DNA of 64,000 nucleotides from Mangrovimonas sp. YM274 (GTDB lineage: Bacteria; Bacteroidota; Bacteroidia; Flavobacteriales; Flavobacteriaceae). Below are positions 27,688-35,722 of the stretch, one piece after another. The notes beneath the pieces are model-generated. The model worked only from the letters and a program-made list of their open reading frames with translations. It was not told the DNA's origin and searched no databases. The stretch is taken from contig NZ_CP133091.1 of NCBI RefSeq assembly GCF_030908385.1, positions 1,908,128 to 1,972,127 of the forward strand, read 5' to 3'. Each line of letters begins with the position of its first letter. Position 1 is the stretch's first letter. The position numbers and the translations under genes are program-made.

Positions 27688-29376
27688 TTATTTTCTAAAA
27701 AACGTTGCCTCAAATGTAGAACTATTTCCTACATTATCGGTAACGATGACCTTCAAATTGTTTTCAGTATCGCTAATAACGTTATCCTCAAAATTATAGG
27801 TTAAGGTCCCTTTTTTGTACTCATACTCCATTAAAATCCATTTTCCGTTAATGGTTGCGCGATAGTTGCTGATGCCTGAGTCTTTGTCTCCAATTTTTAC
27901 TTTTAATTCAGTGGCATTGCTCATCCATTTTCCGTCGTAAAAATTAACGGGAGTAATGGTTGGTGGCACTAAATCGGATTCTAGAGTGTAGGTGCCCAAA
28001 GATTTGCTTCTCGCAGACAGACTTTCTCCCTGTCGTGAGGTAGAGACATATCTCGGTGTTTTGTAGTATCCTGTAAGTTCTGCTATGTAAAGTTTTTCTT
28101 TATCATCGTCTAGGTAGTTGCTGATGTCGTAAGTGATAGTGAAGGGTTTTTGCAAGGGCACAATATCTTTTCCTAAAAGCAGCGTGTCTGCTTTAACATC
28201 GAAGTCTAAATAGGTGTCATCATAGAACGTACCTTTTGGAATATAGACCGAAATATTGCCTTTTTCCAAATTGGTAGCTTTTCCAGGAAGTGCATAATGC
28301 ATAGGTTTTATATCTTCTAAAGGCTCGGGTAGTGCTATGTCCTTTCCTTTTATAGGAATAGTTATCCAAACATCATTCTCCTTAAAATCCTTAACCCTTA
28401 TTTTATATACGGAAGAAGTGCTGTCCAAAACTTTTACATAACCACTGTTTTCAACATCTTTATATAGGCTTAAGGGGTTGTTTTGTTCAACAAAAAGCTT
28501 TTGGATATAGTTGTGATTGGTTTTGTAATTTTCAAAATCTATTAATCGGTTGATATGCTTTGTTTCGGAATAACTAAAGCGTTTAAAATCTATTTCAAAA
28601 TGCTTACTGCCATTATAGAAGGATTGAATATTGCTCACGCCGTTTTTATTAGGAGCGTCATCCAATCGGTCATGGGCATTAATACCAAAACCAATTTCTC
28701 CCAAAGCTTCAATTTCTTCCACATTGAAATCGCCTGTTCCCGTAGGTATCAATCTGAGTTCTTTACGCTTTTGGGAGCCATTGATATGGGAGTTTTCATT
28801 TTTAACATAAGCAAAAAGCCCATTGATGGTTGGTTTCCGGGAATCGCTCACATCCATTCCAAACAACATGGGGTTCATTGGGCGCTCTTCATTGTCCCTA
28901 ATTTCAAAATGAAGGTGTGGGGCAGAGGAGCCCCCAGTATTTCCAGATAGTGCGATAATTTCATCTTTGGCAATAGGGAGTTCGTCTGGTGTTGGGAATA
29001 CTTCAACCTGATAGCTTTCCTTTTGGTATTGACATTCTTTAATATACTTTTCAATTTTATCTGAAAACTTTTGCAAATGGGCATAGACTGTGGTGTAACC
29101 ATTGGGATGGGTTACATATAGAGCTTTGCCATAGCCGTAATGGGAAATTTTAATCCTACTGACATATCCAGGGGCAGCAGTGTGTATATTTAAACCCTCC
29201 CGATGTTGGGTTTTGATGTCCAATCCTGCATGAAAGTGATTGGGGCGCAATTCTGCAAAGGTACCGGCCAGCACTATTGGAATTTCCATTGGATTTCTAA
29301 AATAGTCCTGAGGATATGGGCTTTGCGAAAAGCAGATATGACATGATGATAGTAGGAAAAATAAGACCTTTTTCAT
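27688..29376 (-). CDS. M23 family metallopeptidase (LytM), exported
   Basis: A 562-residue protein with a signal peptide (about 1-18, ending CFSQ). The LytM zinc-site motifs are near the N-terminus: H49-A-G-L-D53 and H154-L-H156, so the catalytic core is intact. The long C-terminal half (about 180-562) is beta-rich and of Ig-like type. Such proteins cut or bind peptidoglycan cross-links. An ATG at 29376 is a better start than the TTG two codons earlier. It is first in the run M23-TonB receptor-Gfo/Idh-GH2, and divergent from the zapA operon. Confidence 0.9.
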   Translation of the reverse strand: MKKVLFFLLSSCHICFSQSPYPQDYFRNPMEIPIVLAGTFAELRPNHFHAGLDIKTQHREGLNIHTAAPGYVSRIKISHYGYGKALYVTHPNGYTTVYAHLQKFSDKIEKYIKECQYQKESYQVEVFPTPDELPIAKDEIIALSGNTGGSSAPHLHFEIRDNEERPMNPMLFGMDVSDSRKPTINGLFAYVKNENSHINGSQKRKELRLIPTGTGDFNVEEIEALGEIGFGINAHDRLDDAPNKNGVSNIQSFYNGSKHFEIDFKRFSYSETKHINRLIDFENYKTNHNYIQKLFVEQNNPLSLYKDVENSGYVKVLDSTSSVYKIRVKDFKENDVWITIPIKGKDIALPEPLEDIKPMHYALPGKATNLEKGNISVYIPKGTFYDDTYLDFDVKADTLLLGKDIVPLQKPFTITYDISNYLDDDKEKLYIAELTGYYKTPRYVSTSRQGESLSARSKSLGTYTLESDLVPPTITPVNFYDGKWMSNATELKVKIGDKDSGISNYRATINGKWILMEYEYKKGTLTYNFEDNVISDTENNLKVIVTDNVGNSSTFEATFFRK

Positions 29377-29499
29377 AAGCAAATTTGTGTGGCTAAAATA
29401 TTAATTTGGTACTAATCTTCAAAAGGGAATGCCCATAAATAGTAGAAAACAGCACTTTACATTCAATAATTAATTATTTGAAAATTTATTGTAAAACAA

Positions 29500-29530
29500 T
29501 TGTGATTTTTGTTTTGGTATCTTAACTTTG
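29500..29530 (+). promoter_or_regulatory. Promoter of the zapB-like/zapA operon
   Basis: TTG (29500-29502), 20 bases, TAACTTTG (29523-29530): a full match to the Bacteroidota TTG/TAnnTTTG promoter. Transcription would start about 18 bases before the ATG at 29555. Confidence 0.7.
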
Positions 29531-29554
29531 TTGATACAGTAGTGGATATTGCAA

Positions 29555-29845
29555 ATGAGTAAAATTGAAGAGATTGTAGATTCTTTAGAGATCAAAATTA
29601 GCAAGCTTTTGCACAAACTCGAAGTTTTAAAGCAAACAAATGCTAAGCTTTCAGAGGAATTGGCTCTTCAACAGCAAAAAAAATTACAACATCAGGAAGA
29701 AATAAGTGCCTGGGTTGAAAAATACGAAGCGCTTAAGGTTGCAAAATCATTACTTGGCAGTGACGAAGATAACAGAGAAACGAAGCTCAAAATAAACGCA
29801 TTAATCAGGGATATTGACCACTGTATTGCGCAATTGTCTGAATAA
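29555..29845 (+). CDS. Small coiled-coil protein upstream of ZapA (ZapB-like)
   Basis: A 96-residue protein, nearly all heptad-patterned helix (about residues 1-75, for example LEIKISKLLHKLEVLKQ and LSEELALQQQKK), with no membrane segment. ATG at 29555 is preferred over TTG at 29549, which has the same frame. It is the first gene of an operon and ends 16 bases before zapA, which resembles the ZapA/ZapB functional pair of gamma-proteobacteria. A cell-division role is inferred from size, coiled coil and position; no sequence homology to ZapB can be claimed. Confidence 0.75.
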   Translation: MSKIEEIVDSLEIKISKLLHKLEVLKQTNAKLSEELALQQQKKLQHQEEISAWVEKYEALKVAKSLLGSDEDNRETKLKINALIRDIDHCIAQLSE

Positions 29846-29861
29846 TGTAATTGTATGATGT

Positions 29862-30155
29862 ATGTCAGAACAGCTTAAGATAAAGCTATCCATTGCAAAT
29901 AGGGTGTACCCTTTAACAATAGCTCCTAATCAGGAGGAAGGGTTGCGCAAGGCGGCGAAGAAAATAGAAGCAATGATTGGCCAGTTTGAGCAAAATTATT
30001 CTGTGAGAGATAAGCAAGATGTATTGGCTATGTGTGCCCTGCAGTTTGCCTCTCAATTAGAGCAAAAATCTATAGATCGAGAAAATGTTAGCGAAGAAGT
30101 ACATAACAGGTTGTTAGCCTTGGATGAACTTTTGGAGCAACATACTAACTCATAA
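29862..30155 (+). CDS. zapA: Cell division protein ZapA
   Basis: A 97-residue cytoplasmic protein. The N-terminal LKIKLSIANRVYPLTI strand and the block EEGLRKAAKKIEAMI (about 26-40) followed by the long helix (60-97) are the ZapA pattern. ZapA binds FtsZ and promotes Z-ring bundling. It is co-transcribed with the coiled-coil gene 16 bases upstream and is followed by the 6S RNA gene, a neighbourhood also seen in gamma-proteobacteria. Confidence 0.93.
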   Translation: MSEQLKIKLSIANRVYPLTIAPNQEEGLRKAAKKIEAMIGQFEQNYSVRDKQDVLAMCALQFASQLEQKSIDRENVSEEVHNRLLALDELLEQHTNS

Positions 30156-30182
30156 CGTTCTTTAAATATAACAAAGGTTACT

Positions 30183-30349
30183 GCCTACATTGGTTATTTT
30201 TTTTGATAAACTCAACGTTAATTCTTTAAAAAGGGTGAGTTTAAGCTGTAAGACCGAGCTGCCTCTGAGTAGAGGGTCGATCAGTTTGTTAGCCCTAAAC
30301 TTGTTTTTAAGGAGTTTATACAAAATGTAAAACCGATGTAGGCTTTTTT
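30183..30349 (+). ncRNA. ssrS: 6S RNA (SsrS)
   Basis: A noncoding stretch between zapA and rny folds into a long rod. The closing stem pairs 30183-30195 with 30331-30343 (13 bp, one G-U). Further helices pair 30206-30213 with 30312-30319, 30224-30232 with 30304-30312, and 30236-30243 with 30296-30303. A central open bubble follows, then an apical helix 30262-30266 with 30271-30275 around a GAGT loop, flanked by GAC/GTC. A T6 run after the closing stem acts as terminator. A rod with a central bubble is the 6S form that mimics an open promoter and traps RNA polymerase. Position after zapA supports it. The exact 5' end is not fixed. Confidence 0.85.
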
Positions 30350-30370
30350 ATATATATTAACTAACTAAAC

Positions 30371-31948
30371 ATGGAAATGAACACAATTTTATTGATTGTA
30401 GGAGGCGTGGTACTTGGTGTAGTCATTGGATATATTGTTGCAAAGACTCTGGAAAAGAACAATGCATCAAAAGTGGTATCCAATGCAAAGCAAGAGGCCG
30501 AAGGAATCATCAAGCAAGCAACCGCAGAAGGCGAATCTATTAAAAAGGACAAAATACTTCAGGCCAAAGAAAAATTCATTGAGCTAAAGTCTGAGCACGA
30601 AAAGGTGATTTTGTCAAGGGACAAGAAGATTGCAGACGCAGAGAAGCGTACTCGTGATAAGGAGTCACAAGTGTCAAATGAGTTGGCAAAGCACAAAAAG
30701 GCAACGCAGACCATTGAAGCGAAAATGAAGGATTATGATTTTCGTTTGGACTTCTTGGAAAAGAAAAAAGTAGAACTTGAAAAGGCGCACAAGAGCCAAA
30801 TTAAGCAATTGGAGGTGATTTCAGGATTATCTGCAGAAGATGCTAAGTCGCAGTTGGTTGAGTCGCTTAAAAACGAGGCGAAGACAGATGCGATGGCTTA
30901 TGTACAGGACAGAATTGAAGAGGCTAAGTTAACAGCGCAACAAGAGGCCAAAAAGATAATTATCAATACCATTCAACGTATCGGTACCGAAGAGGCTATA
31001 GATAACTGTGTGTCAGTTTTCAATATCGAATCTGATGATGTTAAAGGACGAATTATTGGTAGGGAAGGACGTAACATTCGAGCAATAGAAGCTGCCACAG
31101 GAGTTGAAATTATTGTAGATGATACACCAGAAGCTATTATTTTGTCTTGTTTCGATTCTGTTCGTCGTGAAGTAGCGCGTTTGTCGTTGCACAGATTGGT
31201 AACCGATGGAAGAATTCACCCGGCTCGTATTGAGGAAGTGGTGAAAAAGACACAAAAGCAAATTGATCAAGAAATTATTGAAGTAGGTAAACGTACGGTA
31301 ATTGATTTAGGAATTCATGGTTTACATCCAGAATTGATAAAATTGGTTGGACGTATGAAATACCGTTCTTCCTATGGTCAAAACTTATTACAGCACTCGA
31401 GAGAAGTGGCCAAATTATGTGGAGTTATGGCAGCCGAATTAGGCTTGAATCCTAAGCTGGCCAAACGTGCAGGATTATTACATGATATTGGAAAAGTGCC
31501 AGATTCTGAAGCAGATGTTGAAACACCACACGCTATTTTAGGTATGCAATGGGCAGAGAAGTATGGGGAAAAACCTGAAGTATGTAATGCAATTGGAGCG
31601 CACCACGATGAAATTGAAATGACAACTTTGTTATCGCCAATTATCCAGGTATGTGATGCCATTTCTGGAGCTAGACCAGGAGCAAGACGACAAGTTTTGG
31701 ATTCGTACATCCAACGTCTTAAGGATTTGGAAGATGTGGCCTTTGGGTTTAGTGGCGTAAATAAGGCTTATGCAATTCAAGCAGGTAGAGAGCTAAGGGT
31801 AATTGTAGAGAGTGAAAAGGTGTCTGATGATCAAGCAGCAAAATTATCTTTTGAGATTTCGCAAAAAATCCAAACAGATATGACGTATCCAGGTCAGGTA
31901 AAAGTTACCGTAATTAGAGAAACGAGAGCTGTAAACATTGCAAAATAA
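30371..31948 (+). CDS. rny: Ribonuclease Y
   Basis: A 525-residue membrane-anchored endoribonuclease. It has an N-terminal transmembrane segment (about 5-24), a long coiled coil (30-170), a KH RNA-binding domain with GRIIGREG (226-233), and an HD metal-dependent domain with LLHDIGK (H371-D372) and further histidines HHDE near 417. It starts mRNA decay at the membrane. ATG at 30377 is an alternative start two codons in. It follows the 6S RNA by about 20 bases, and a terminator follows the gene. Confidence 0.96.
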   Translation: MEMNTILLIVGGVVLGVVIGYIVAKTLEKNNASKVVSNAKQEAEGIIKQATAEGESIKKDKILQAKEKFIELKSEHEKVILSRDKKIADAEKRTRDKESQVSNELAKHKKATQTIEAKMKDYDFRLDFLEKKKVELEKAHKSQIKQLEVISGLSAEDAKSQLVESLKNEAKTDAMAYVQDRIEEAKLTAQQEAKKIIINTIQRIGTEEAIDNCVSVFNIESDDVKGRIIGREGRNIRAIEAATGVEIIVDDTPEAIILSCFDSVRREVARLSLHRLVTDGRIHPARIEEVVKKTQKQIDQEIIEVGKRTVIDLGIHGLHPELIKLVGRMKYRSSYGQNLLQHSREVAKLCGVMAAELGLNPKLAKRAGLLHDIGKVPDSEADVETPHAILGMQWAEKYGEKPEVCNAIGAHHDEIEMTTLLSPIIQVCDAISGARPGARRQVLDSYIQRLKDLEDVAFGFSGVNKAYAIQAGRELRVIVESEKVSDDQAAKLSFEISQKIQTDMTYPGQVKVTVIRETRAVNIAK

Positions 31949-31970
31949 GTTTAGAAAACAGTTTTAAATA

Positions 31971-32002
31971 AAAAAAGCATCCTACATTAGGATGCTTTTT
32001 TT
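31971..32002. terminator. Bidirectional terminator between rny and xerD
   Basis: AAAAAAGCATCCT (31971-31983) pairs with AGGATGCTTTTTT (31989-32001) with a 5-base loop. It serves both convergent genes. Confidence 0.9.
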
Positions 32003-32017
32003 ATGGGATAAGGTGTT

Positions 32018-32914
32018 CTATTTTCTTGGGTGATATGTCATTAAAACTTCTTTTAAGTGGGTTCTGTCAAGGTGCATGTATATTTCAGTTGTAGTAATGC
32101 TTTCATGACCTAGCATCATTTGAATAGATCGTAAATCGGCACCATTTTCCAGTAAATGTGTGGCAAAGGAATGTCTAAAGGTATGTGGTGAAATGTTTTT
32201 GTTAAGATTAATTTTTACAGCCAATTGTTTGATAATGGTAAAAATCATTGCTCTAGTAAGTTGCCGGCCTCTTCGGTTCAGGAACAAGGTGTCTTTAAAT
32301 TCAGGTTGTATTGGTAAATGAACACGTATTTCTTTTCTGTAAATATTGATGTATTTTTGAGTTTCAGGACCTATCGGTACAAATCGCTGCTTGTCGCCTT
32401 TACCCGTTACGCGAATAAAACCTTCTTCAAAATATAAATCAGATAATTTCAAACTGGTAAGTTCACTTACCCTTAAGCCACAACTGTAGAGTGTTTCCAA
32501 AATGGCTCGGTTGCGTTCACCTTCCGCTTTACTTAAATCTATGGCATCAATTAGGTTGTCAATATCATCAACGCTTAAAGTGTCTGGAAGCTTTCGACCT
32601 ATTTTGGGTGATTCAATATGGTCCATTGGATTGGTATCCCTATATTCTTCAAACACCAGATATCCAAAAAAACTGCGCAGTCCTGATATTAAACGTGATT
32701 GTGATCTGGCATTGATGGTTTTCGAGATTTCATAGACAAAAGGTTGGACGGTGTCCTTCGTTATATCTAATGGTGAAACCGATATATGATTATCATCTAG
32801 ATATTTTATGAGTTTTAGGATATCATATTCGTAATTATCTATAGAATTCTGGGATAGGCCACGCTCTATCTTAAGGTAGTGCTTGTAATCTTGTAGTCCG
32901 TTTTGCCAATTCAT
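32018..32914 (-). CDS. xerD: Site-specific tyrosine recombinase XerD
   Basis: A 298-residue tyrosine recombinase with the SAM-like N-terminal domain (5-90) and catalytic domain (110-295). The full active site is present: R148 in GLRVSEL, K172 in TGKGDKQR, H244-xx-R247 in PHTFRH, H270 in LGHES and nucleophile Y279. Length and motif wording fit XerD, which resolves chromosome dimers at dif. It could also be called XerC, but no partner is in the window. No attachment site or integrative element is associated with it here. Confidence 0.93.
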   Translation of the reverse strand: MNWQNGLQDYKHYLKIERGLSQNSIDNYEYDILKLIKYLDDNHISVSPLDITKDTVQPFVYEISKTINARSQSRLISGLRSFFGYLVFEEYRDTNPMDHIESPKIGRKLPDTLSVDDIDNLIDAIDLSKAEGERNRAILETLYSCGLRVSELTSLKLSDLYFEEGFIRVTGKGDKQRFVPIGPETQKYINIYRKEIRVHLPIQPEFKDTLFLNRRGRQLTRAMIFTIIKQLAVKINLNKNISPHTFRHSFATHLLENGADLRSIQMMLGHESITTTEIYMHLDRTHLKEVLMTYHPRK

Positions 32915-33137
32915 TGGGATAAATGTAGTATTATTTTGAGGGAATATTCAAATTTTAACTATAACTATTGACTAATATTTGAAAGAAAATTTTGCAAAAA
33001 AAAGTGTTTATAAAGTGTTATAAATAAGTTATATAAGGTAAATTTGTTAATATTGTTAGAAATAACTGTAAGTGAAACCTTAAGAAAAGGAACCTAATTC
33101 AAATAATTAATAGTAATCCATTTAAATTAAAACAAGT

Positions 33138-33749
33138 ATGAAAAGAATTTTATGTTTTGCAATGTTTATGTCTATTGGTATAATAAGTCTTCAGGCTCAA
33201 ACAGACGTAGAAACAGTAACTGACGATATGATTGAAAAAGTGAAGACAGGCGGATTTAAGATTGGAGCCGATATTGGTTTTCCCCTAAGTGGGACTTCCG
33301 ATATATCTAGTTTCAATTTTGGTTTCTATGGAACTTATTTGTTCGAAGTTGTAGATAACCTTGAAGTAGGAGGATTGATAGCTTATACTCATTTTTCCGG
33401 TGACGGTTATTATTATCGTTATCATCCCTCAGATGGAACAACAACCAGAGTGAATAATGATAGTAATTCCTTTTTACCAATAGCTGCCACAGGTAGATAT
33501 CACTTTATGGACCATTCATTTTTTGCAGGTTTGGATTTAGGTTTTGCCGTTAACGTTTCTGGCGACGCTGATACAGGAATGTTGTTTAGACCTAAGTTTG
33601 GCTATAATTTGGGGATGATCAACTTAATAGCCTCATTTCAGGTAATAACAGCAGAAGTGAAGCGACCATATCACCCCGATTATGTTGGTGGAGCATGGGA
33701 TGTCAATGGATTTAATTCCTTCAATGTTGGAGTAGAATATTCTTTTTAA
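33138..33749 (+). CDS. Small outer-membrane beta-barrel protein
   Basis: A 203-residue protein with a signal peptide (1-21, ending SLQAQ). The mature sequence alternates aromatic and small residues in strands, with a terminal strand FNVGVEYSF that is typical of beta-barrel proteins. It shares its layout with the next gene, including the block FLPIAATGRYHF and a later RPKFGY. The function is unknown. It has a 24-base gap to the next gene and a -7 type box TAAATTTG at 33039-33046 without a clear -33, which may drive both. Confidence 0.8.
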   Translation: MKRILCFAMFMSIGIISLQAQTDVETVTDDMIEKVKTGGFKIGADIGFPLSGTSDISSFNFGFYGTYLFEVVDNLEVGGLIAYTHFSGDGYYYRYHPSDGTTTRVNNDSNSFLPIAATGRYHFMDHSFFAGLDLGFAVNVSGDADTGMLFRPKFGYNLGMINLIASFQVITAEVKRPYHPDYVGGAWDVNGFNSFNVGVEYSF

Positions 33750-33773
33750 AATTTTAATATAAAGCTATTAATC

Positions 33774-34262
33774 ATGAAAAAATTAGTATTAATCATGGTT
33801 CTTGTAGTAGGAACCAGCCTTGCGAGTCAAGCACAAGGTGTTTTTAAATTGGGGGGTAGTGTAGGTTTGGCCTCATCCGATGCAGGAGATGTTTCCGATT
33901 GGTCTTTGGGAATTGATGCCTACTATATGTTTGGCTATAATGATGCCTTTTTGAGTTTTGGGCCAACCGTAGGTTTCCGAAACTTCTTTATGAAAAATGA
34001 CAATCATCTTCTATATCGAGATGATGCACAATTTGTCCCTGTTGCTGGAGCAGCCCGAGTAAAGGTATTTGGGATATTTACTGGTGGAATTGATGTGGGA
34101 TATGCTTTTGGTATTACAGATTATCTCGATGGAGGTTTCTATGTACGCCCTATTGCTGGTATTGATGTGGCAGATTTCATTGAAATTAACGTGTCTTATG
34201 AAAATTACTCCGATAAGCTTAACTGGGGAAATGCAAATATTGGCGTTTTGTTTGAGTTTTAG
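33774..34262 (+). CDS. Small outer-membrane beta-barrel protein, paralogue of preceding
   Basis: A 162-residue protein with a signal peptide (1-20, ending SQAQ), beta-strand pattern and a terminal ANIGVLFEF strand. The segment FVPVAGAARVKVF...GGIDVGYAFGI aligns with the same region of the gene before it, so the pair likely arose by duplication, with this copy shorter. Likely an 8-strand barrel. Function unknown. A terminator follows. Confidence 0.78.
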   Translation: MKKLVLIMVLVVGTSLASQAQGVFKLGGSVGLASSDAGDVSDWSLGIDAYYMFGYNDAFLSFGPTVGFRNFFMKNDNHLLYRDDAQFVPVAGAARVKVFGIFTGGIDVGYAFGITDYLDGGFYVRPIAGIDVADFIEINVSYENYSDKLNWGNANIGVLFEF

Positions 34263-34290
34263 CTTATAATATATAGTCTGTTATTGTATA

Positions 34291-34325
34291 AAAAGGATTA
34301 AGTTGAAGAGCTTGATCCTTTTTTT
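34291..34325 (+). terminator. Rho-independent terminator
   Basis: AAAAGGATTAAG (34291-34302) pairs with CTTGATCCTTTT (34311-34322), one G-U, followed by T's. It ends the two-gene barrel operon. Confidence 0.82.
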
Positions 34326-34463
34326 ATGGGAATATTGATTCGTTTTCTTGGGTTTAATGCATCCATTAATAGTCCTTAATAGGTGTTTTTATAAAGAGAT
34401 AGTTTATTTGGTGTGCGTTATATTGCTGGTTTTAAGTGCGTAAGAAAATTCGTCATTTTTTTC

Positions 34464-34494
34464 TTGTAAGAACTTCCTTAAAAAGTTAGCTTTG
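34464..34494 (+). promoter_or_regulatory. Promoter of the third barrel gene
   Basis: TTG (34464-34466), 20 bases, TAGCTTTG (34487-34494): a full match to TTG/TAnnTTTG. The start would be about 26 bases before the ATG at 34527. Confidence 0.7.
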
Positions 34495-34526
34495 GCGGCT
34501 TAAACAATTAAACAACCAAATTTATT

Positions 34527-35147
34527 ATGAAAAAATTATTATTGTGTGCCGCAGTTGCAGTATTCGGATTTTCAAATGTCAATGCTCAAGATTTTAACTT
34601 TGGGGTTAAAGCAGGGGTTAACTTTGCTACTTTAGGTGGAGATATCGAAGAAAACGACATGAAGGTAGGTTTCCATGTTGGAGGTGTTGCTGAATTTATG
34701 TTCAACGAAAAAATGGGAATTCAGGGAGAGTTACTGTACTCTACTCAAGGGACTAAATTTGAATATTCGGAACAAGGCTTTTCAGAAGAAGAGACATGGA
34801 AATTGAATTATATCAATATTCCAGTGTCTTTTAAGTATTATATCGTAAAAGGTTTTAATGTTGAAGCAGGACCTCAATTGGGAATTTTGGCTTCAGGAAA
34901 ATATGACTATGAGTATAGTGGAGAGTTTGGAGGTGTTGCAGTAAATGAATCAGAAGAAGGAGATTTGGAAGGAATCAGTTCAATTGATTTTGGTTTCAAT
35001 ATTGGAGCTGGATACAAAATGGAAAATGGTTTAAATTTTGGAGCTCGTTATAACCTTGGTTTAATGAATTTGAATGATGAAGATTACAGCGATGAGTTTC
35101 TTTTAAACAATGGTGTATTTCAACTTTCAGTTGGATATATGTTCTAA
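34527..35147 (+). CDS. Porin-family outer-membrane beta-barrel protein (PorT-like fold)
   Basis: A 206-residue protein with signal peptide MKKLLLCAAVAVFGFSNVNA. The mature part starts FNFGVKAGVNFATLGGD, a phrase common in the PF13568-type barrel family of Bacteroidota, and ends QLSVGYMF. Eight or ten strands are likely. It has its own promoter and terminator. Role unknown; related proteins are abundant small porin-like proteins. Confidence 0.85.
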   Translation: MKKLLLCAAVAVFGFSNVNAQDFNFGVKAGVNFATLGGDIEENDMKVGFHVGGVAEFMFNEKMGIQGELLYSTQGTKFEYSEQGFSEEETWKLNYINIPVSFKYYIVKGFNVEAGPQLGILASGKYDYEYSGEFGGVAVNESEEGDLEGISSIDFGFNIGAGYKMENGLNFGARYNLGLMNLNDEDYSDEFLLNNGVFQLSVGYMF

Positions 35148-35166
35148 ATTTAGAGTTTAATAACAT

Positions 35167-35200
35167 AAAAAAACCGAAGCCAAAAAGCTTCGGTTTTTTT
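35167..35200 (+). terminator. Rho-independent terminator
   Basis: A 14-bp perfect stem, 35167-35180 with 35187-35200, 6-base loop, T7. It lies between the barrel gene and aroQ. Confidence 0.9.
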
Positions 35201-35227
35201 ATATACTATTTTTAATATATTTACTTT

Positions 35228-35644
35228 ATGAAGAAACTCATCATCATCAACGGCCCAAACCTTAATCTATTAGGGAAACGTGAACCTGATATTTATGGAA
35301 GTCTTACGTTCAATGAATTTTTTGAAACGGTAGTTGATAAATATCCGCAAATAGCATTGGAACATTTTCAGTCCAACATAGAAGGGGAGTTGATCGATAA
35401 ACTTCAGGAAGTTGGGTTTAGTTACGATGGTATTGTTTTAAATGCAGCCGCCTATACTCACACTTCTGTTGGTATTGGTGATGCGGTAGCGGCAATTGAA
35501 ACACCCGTTGTGGAAGTACATATTTCCAATACTTTCGATAGGGAGTCTTTTAGGCACATGTCGTTTATTTCTCCAAATGCCAAGGGTGTCATTGTTGGGT
35601 TTGGCCTACAAAGCTACGAATTGGGCATCCAAAGTTTTTTGTGA
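35228..35644 (+). CDS. aroQ: Type II 3-dehydroquinate dehydratase
   Basis: A 138-residue enzyme of the shikimate pathway. It has INGPNLNLLGKREPDIYG at 7-24 with the active-site Tyr (23), the block YDGIVLNAAAYTHTSVGI, and HISNTFDRESFRH near residue 100. It converts 3-dehydroquinate to 3-dehydroshikimate as a dodecamer. It is preceded by a terminator, so it is transcribed separately from the barrel gene, and it is followed by a strong bidirectional terminator. Confidence 0.96.
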   Translation: MKKLIIINGPNLNLLGKREPDIYGSLTFNEFFETVVDKYPQIALEHFQSNIEGELIDKLQEVGFSYDGIVLNAAAYTHTSVGIGDAVAAIETPVVEVHISNTFDRESFRHMSFISPNAKGVIVGFGLQSYELGIQSFL

Positions 35645-35670
35645 TAACAAATACTAAAATTATAGGTGTA

Positions 35671-35706
35671 AAAAAAAGACGATACTGTTGGTATCGTCTT
35701 TTTTTT
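35671..35706. terminator. Bidirectional terminator between aroQ and lpdA
   Basis: AAGACGATAC (35677-35686) pairs with GTATCGTCTT (35691-35700) around a 4-base loop, with A7 before and T8 after. Confidence 0.9.
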
Positions 35707-35722
35707 ATAGATGATTTACTTT

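Noticed and set aside
32018-32914. Tyrosine recombinase as part of an integrative element
   Set aside because: It is the housekeeping XerD type with no attachment sites, no cargo and no tRNA nearby.
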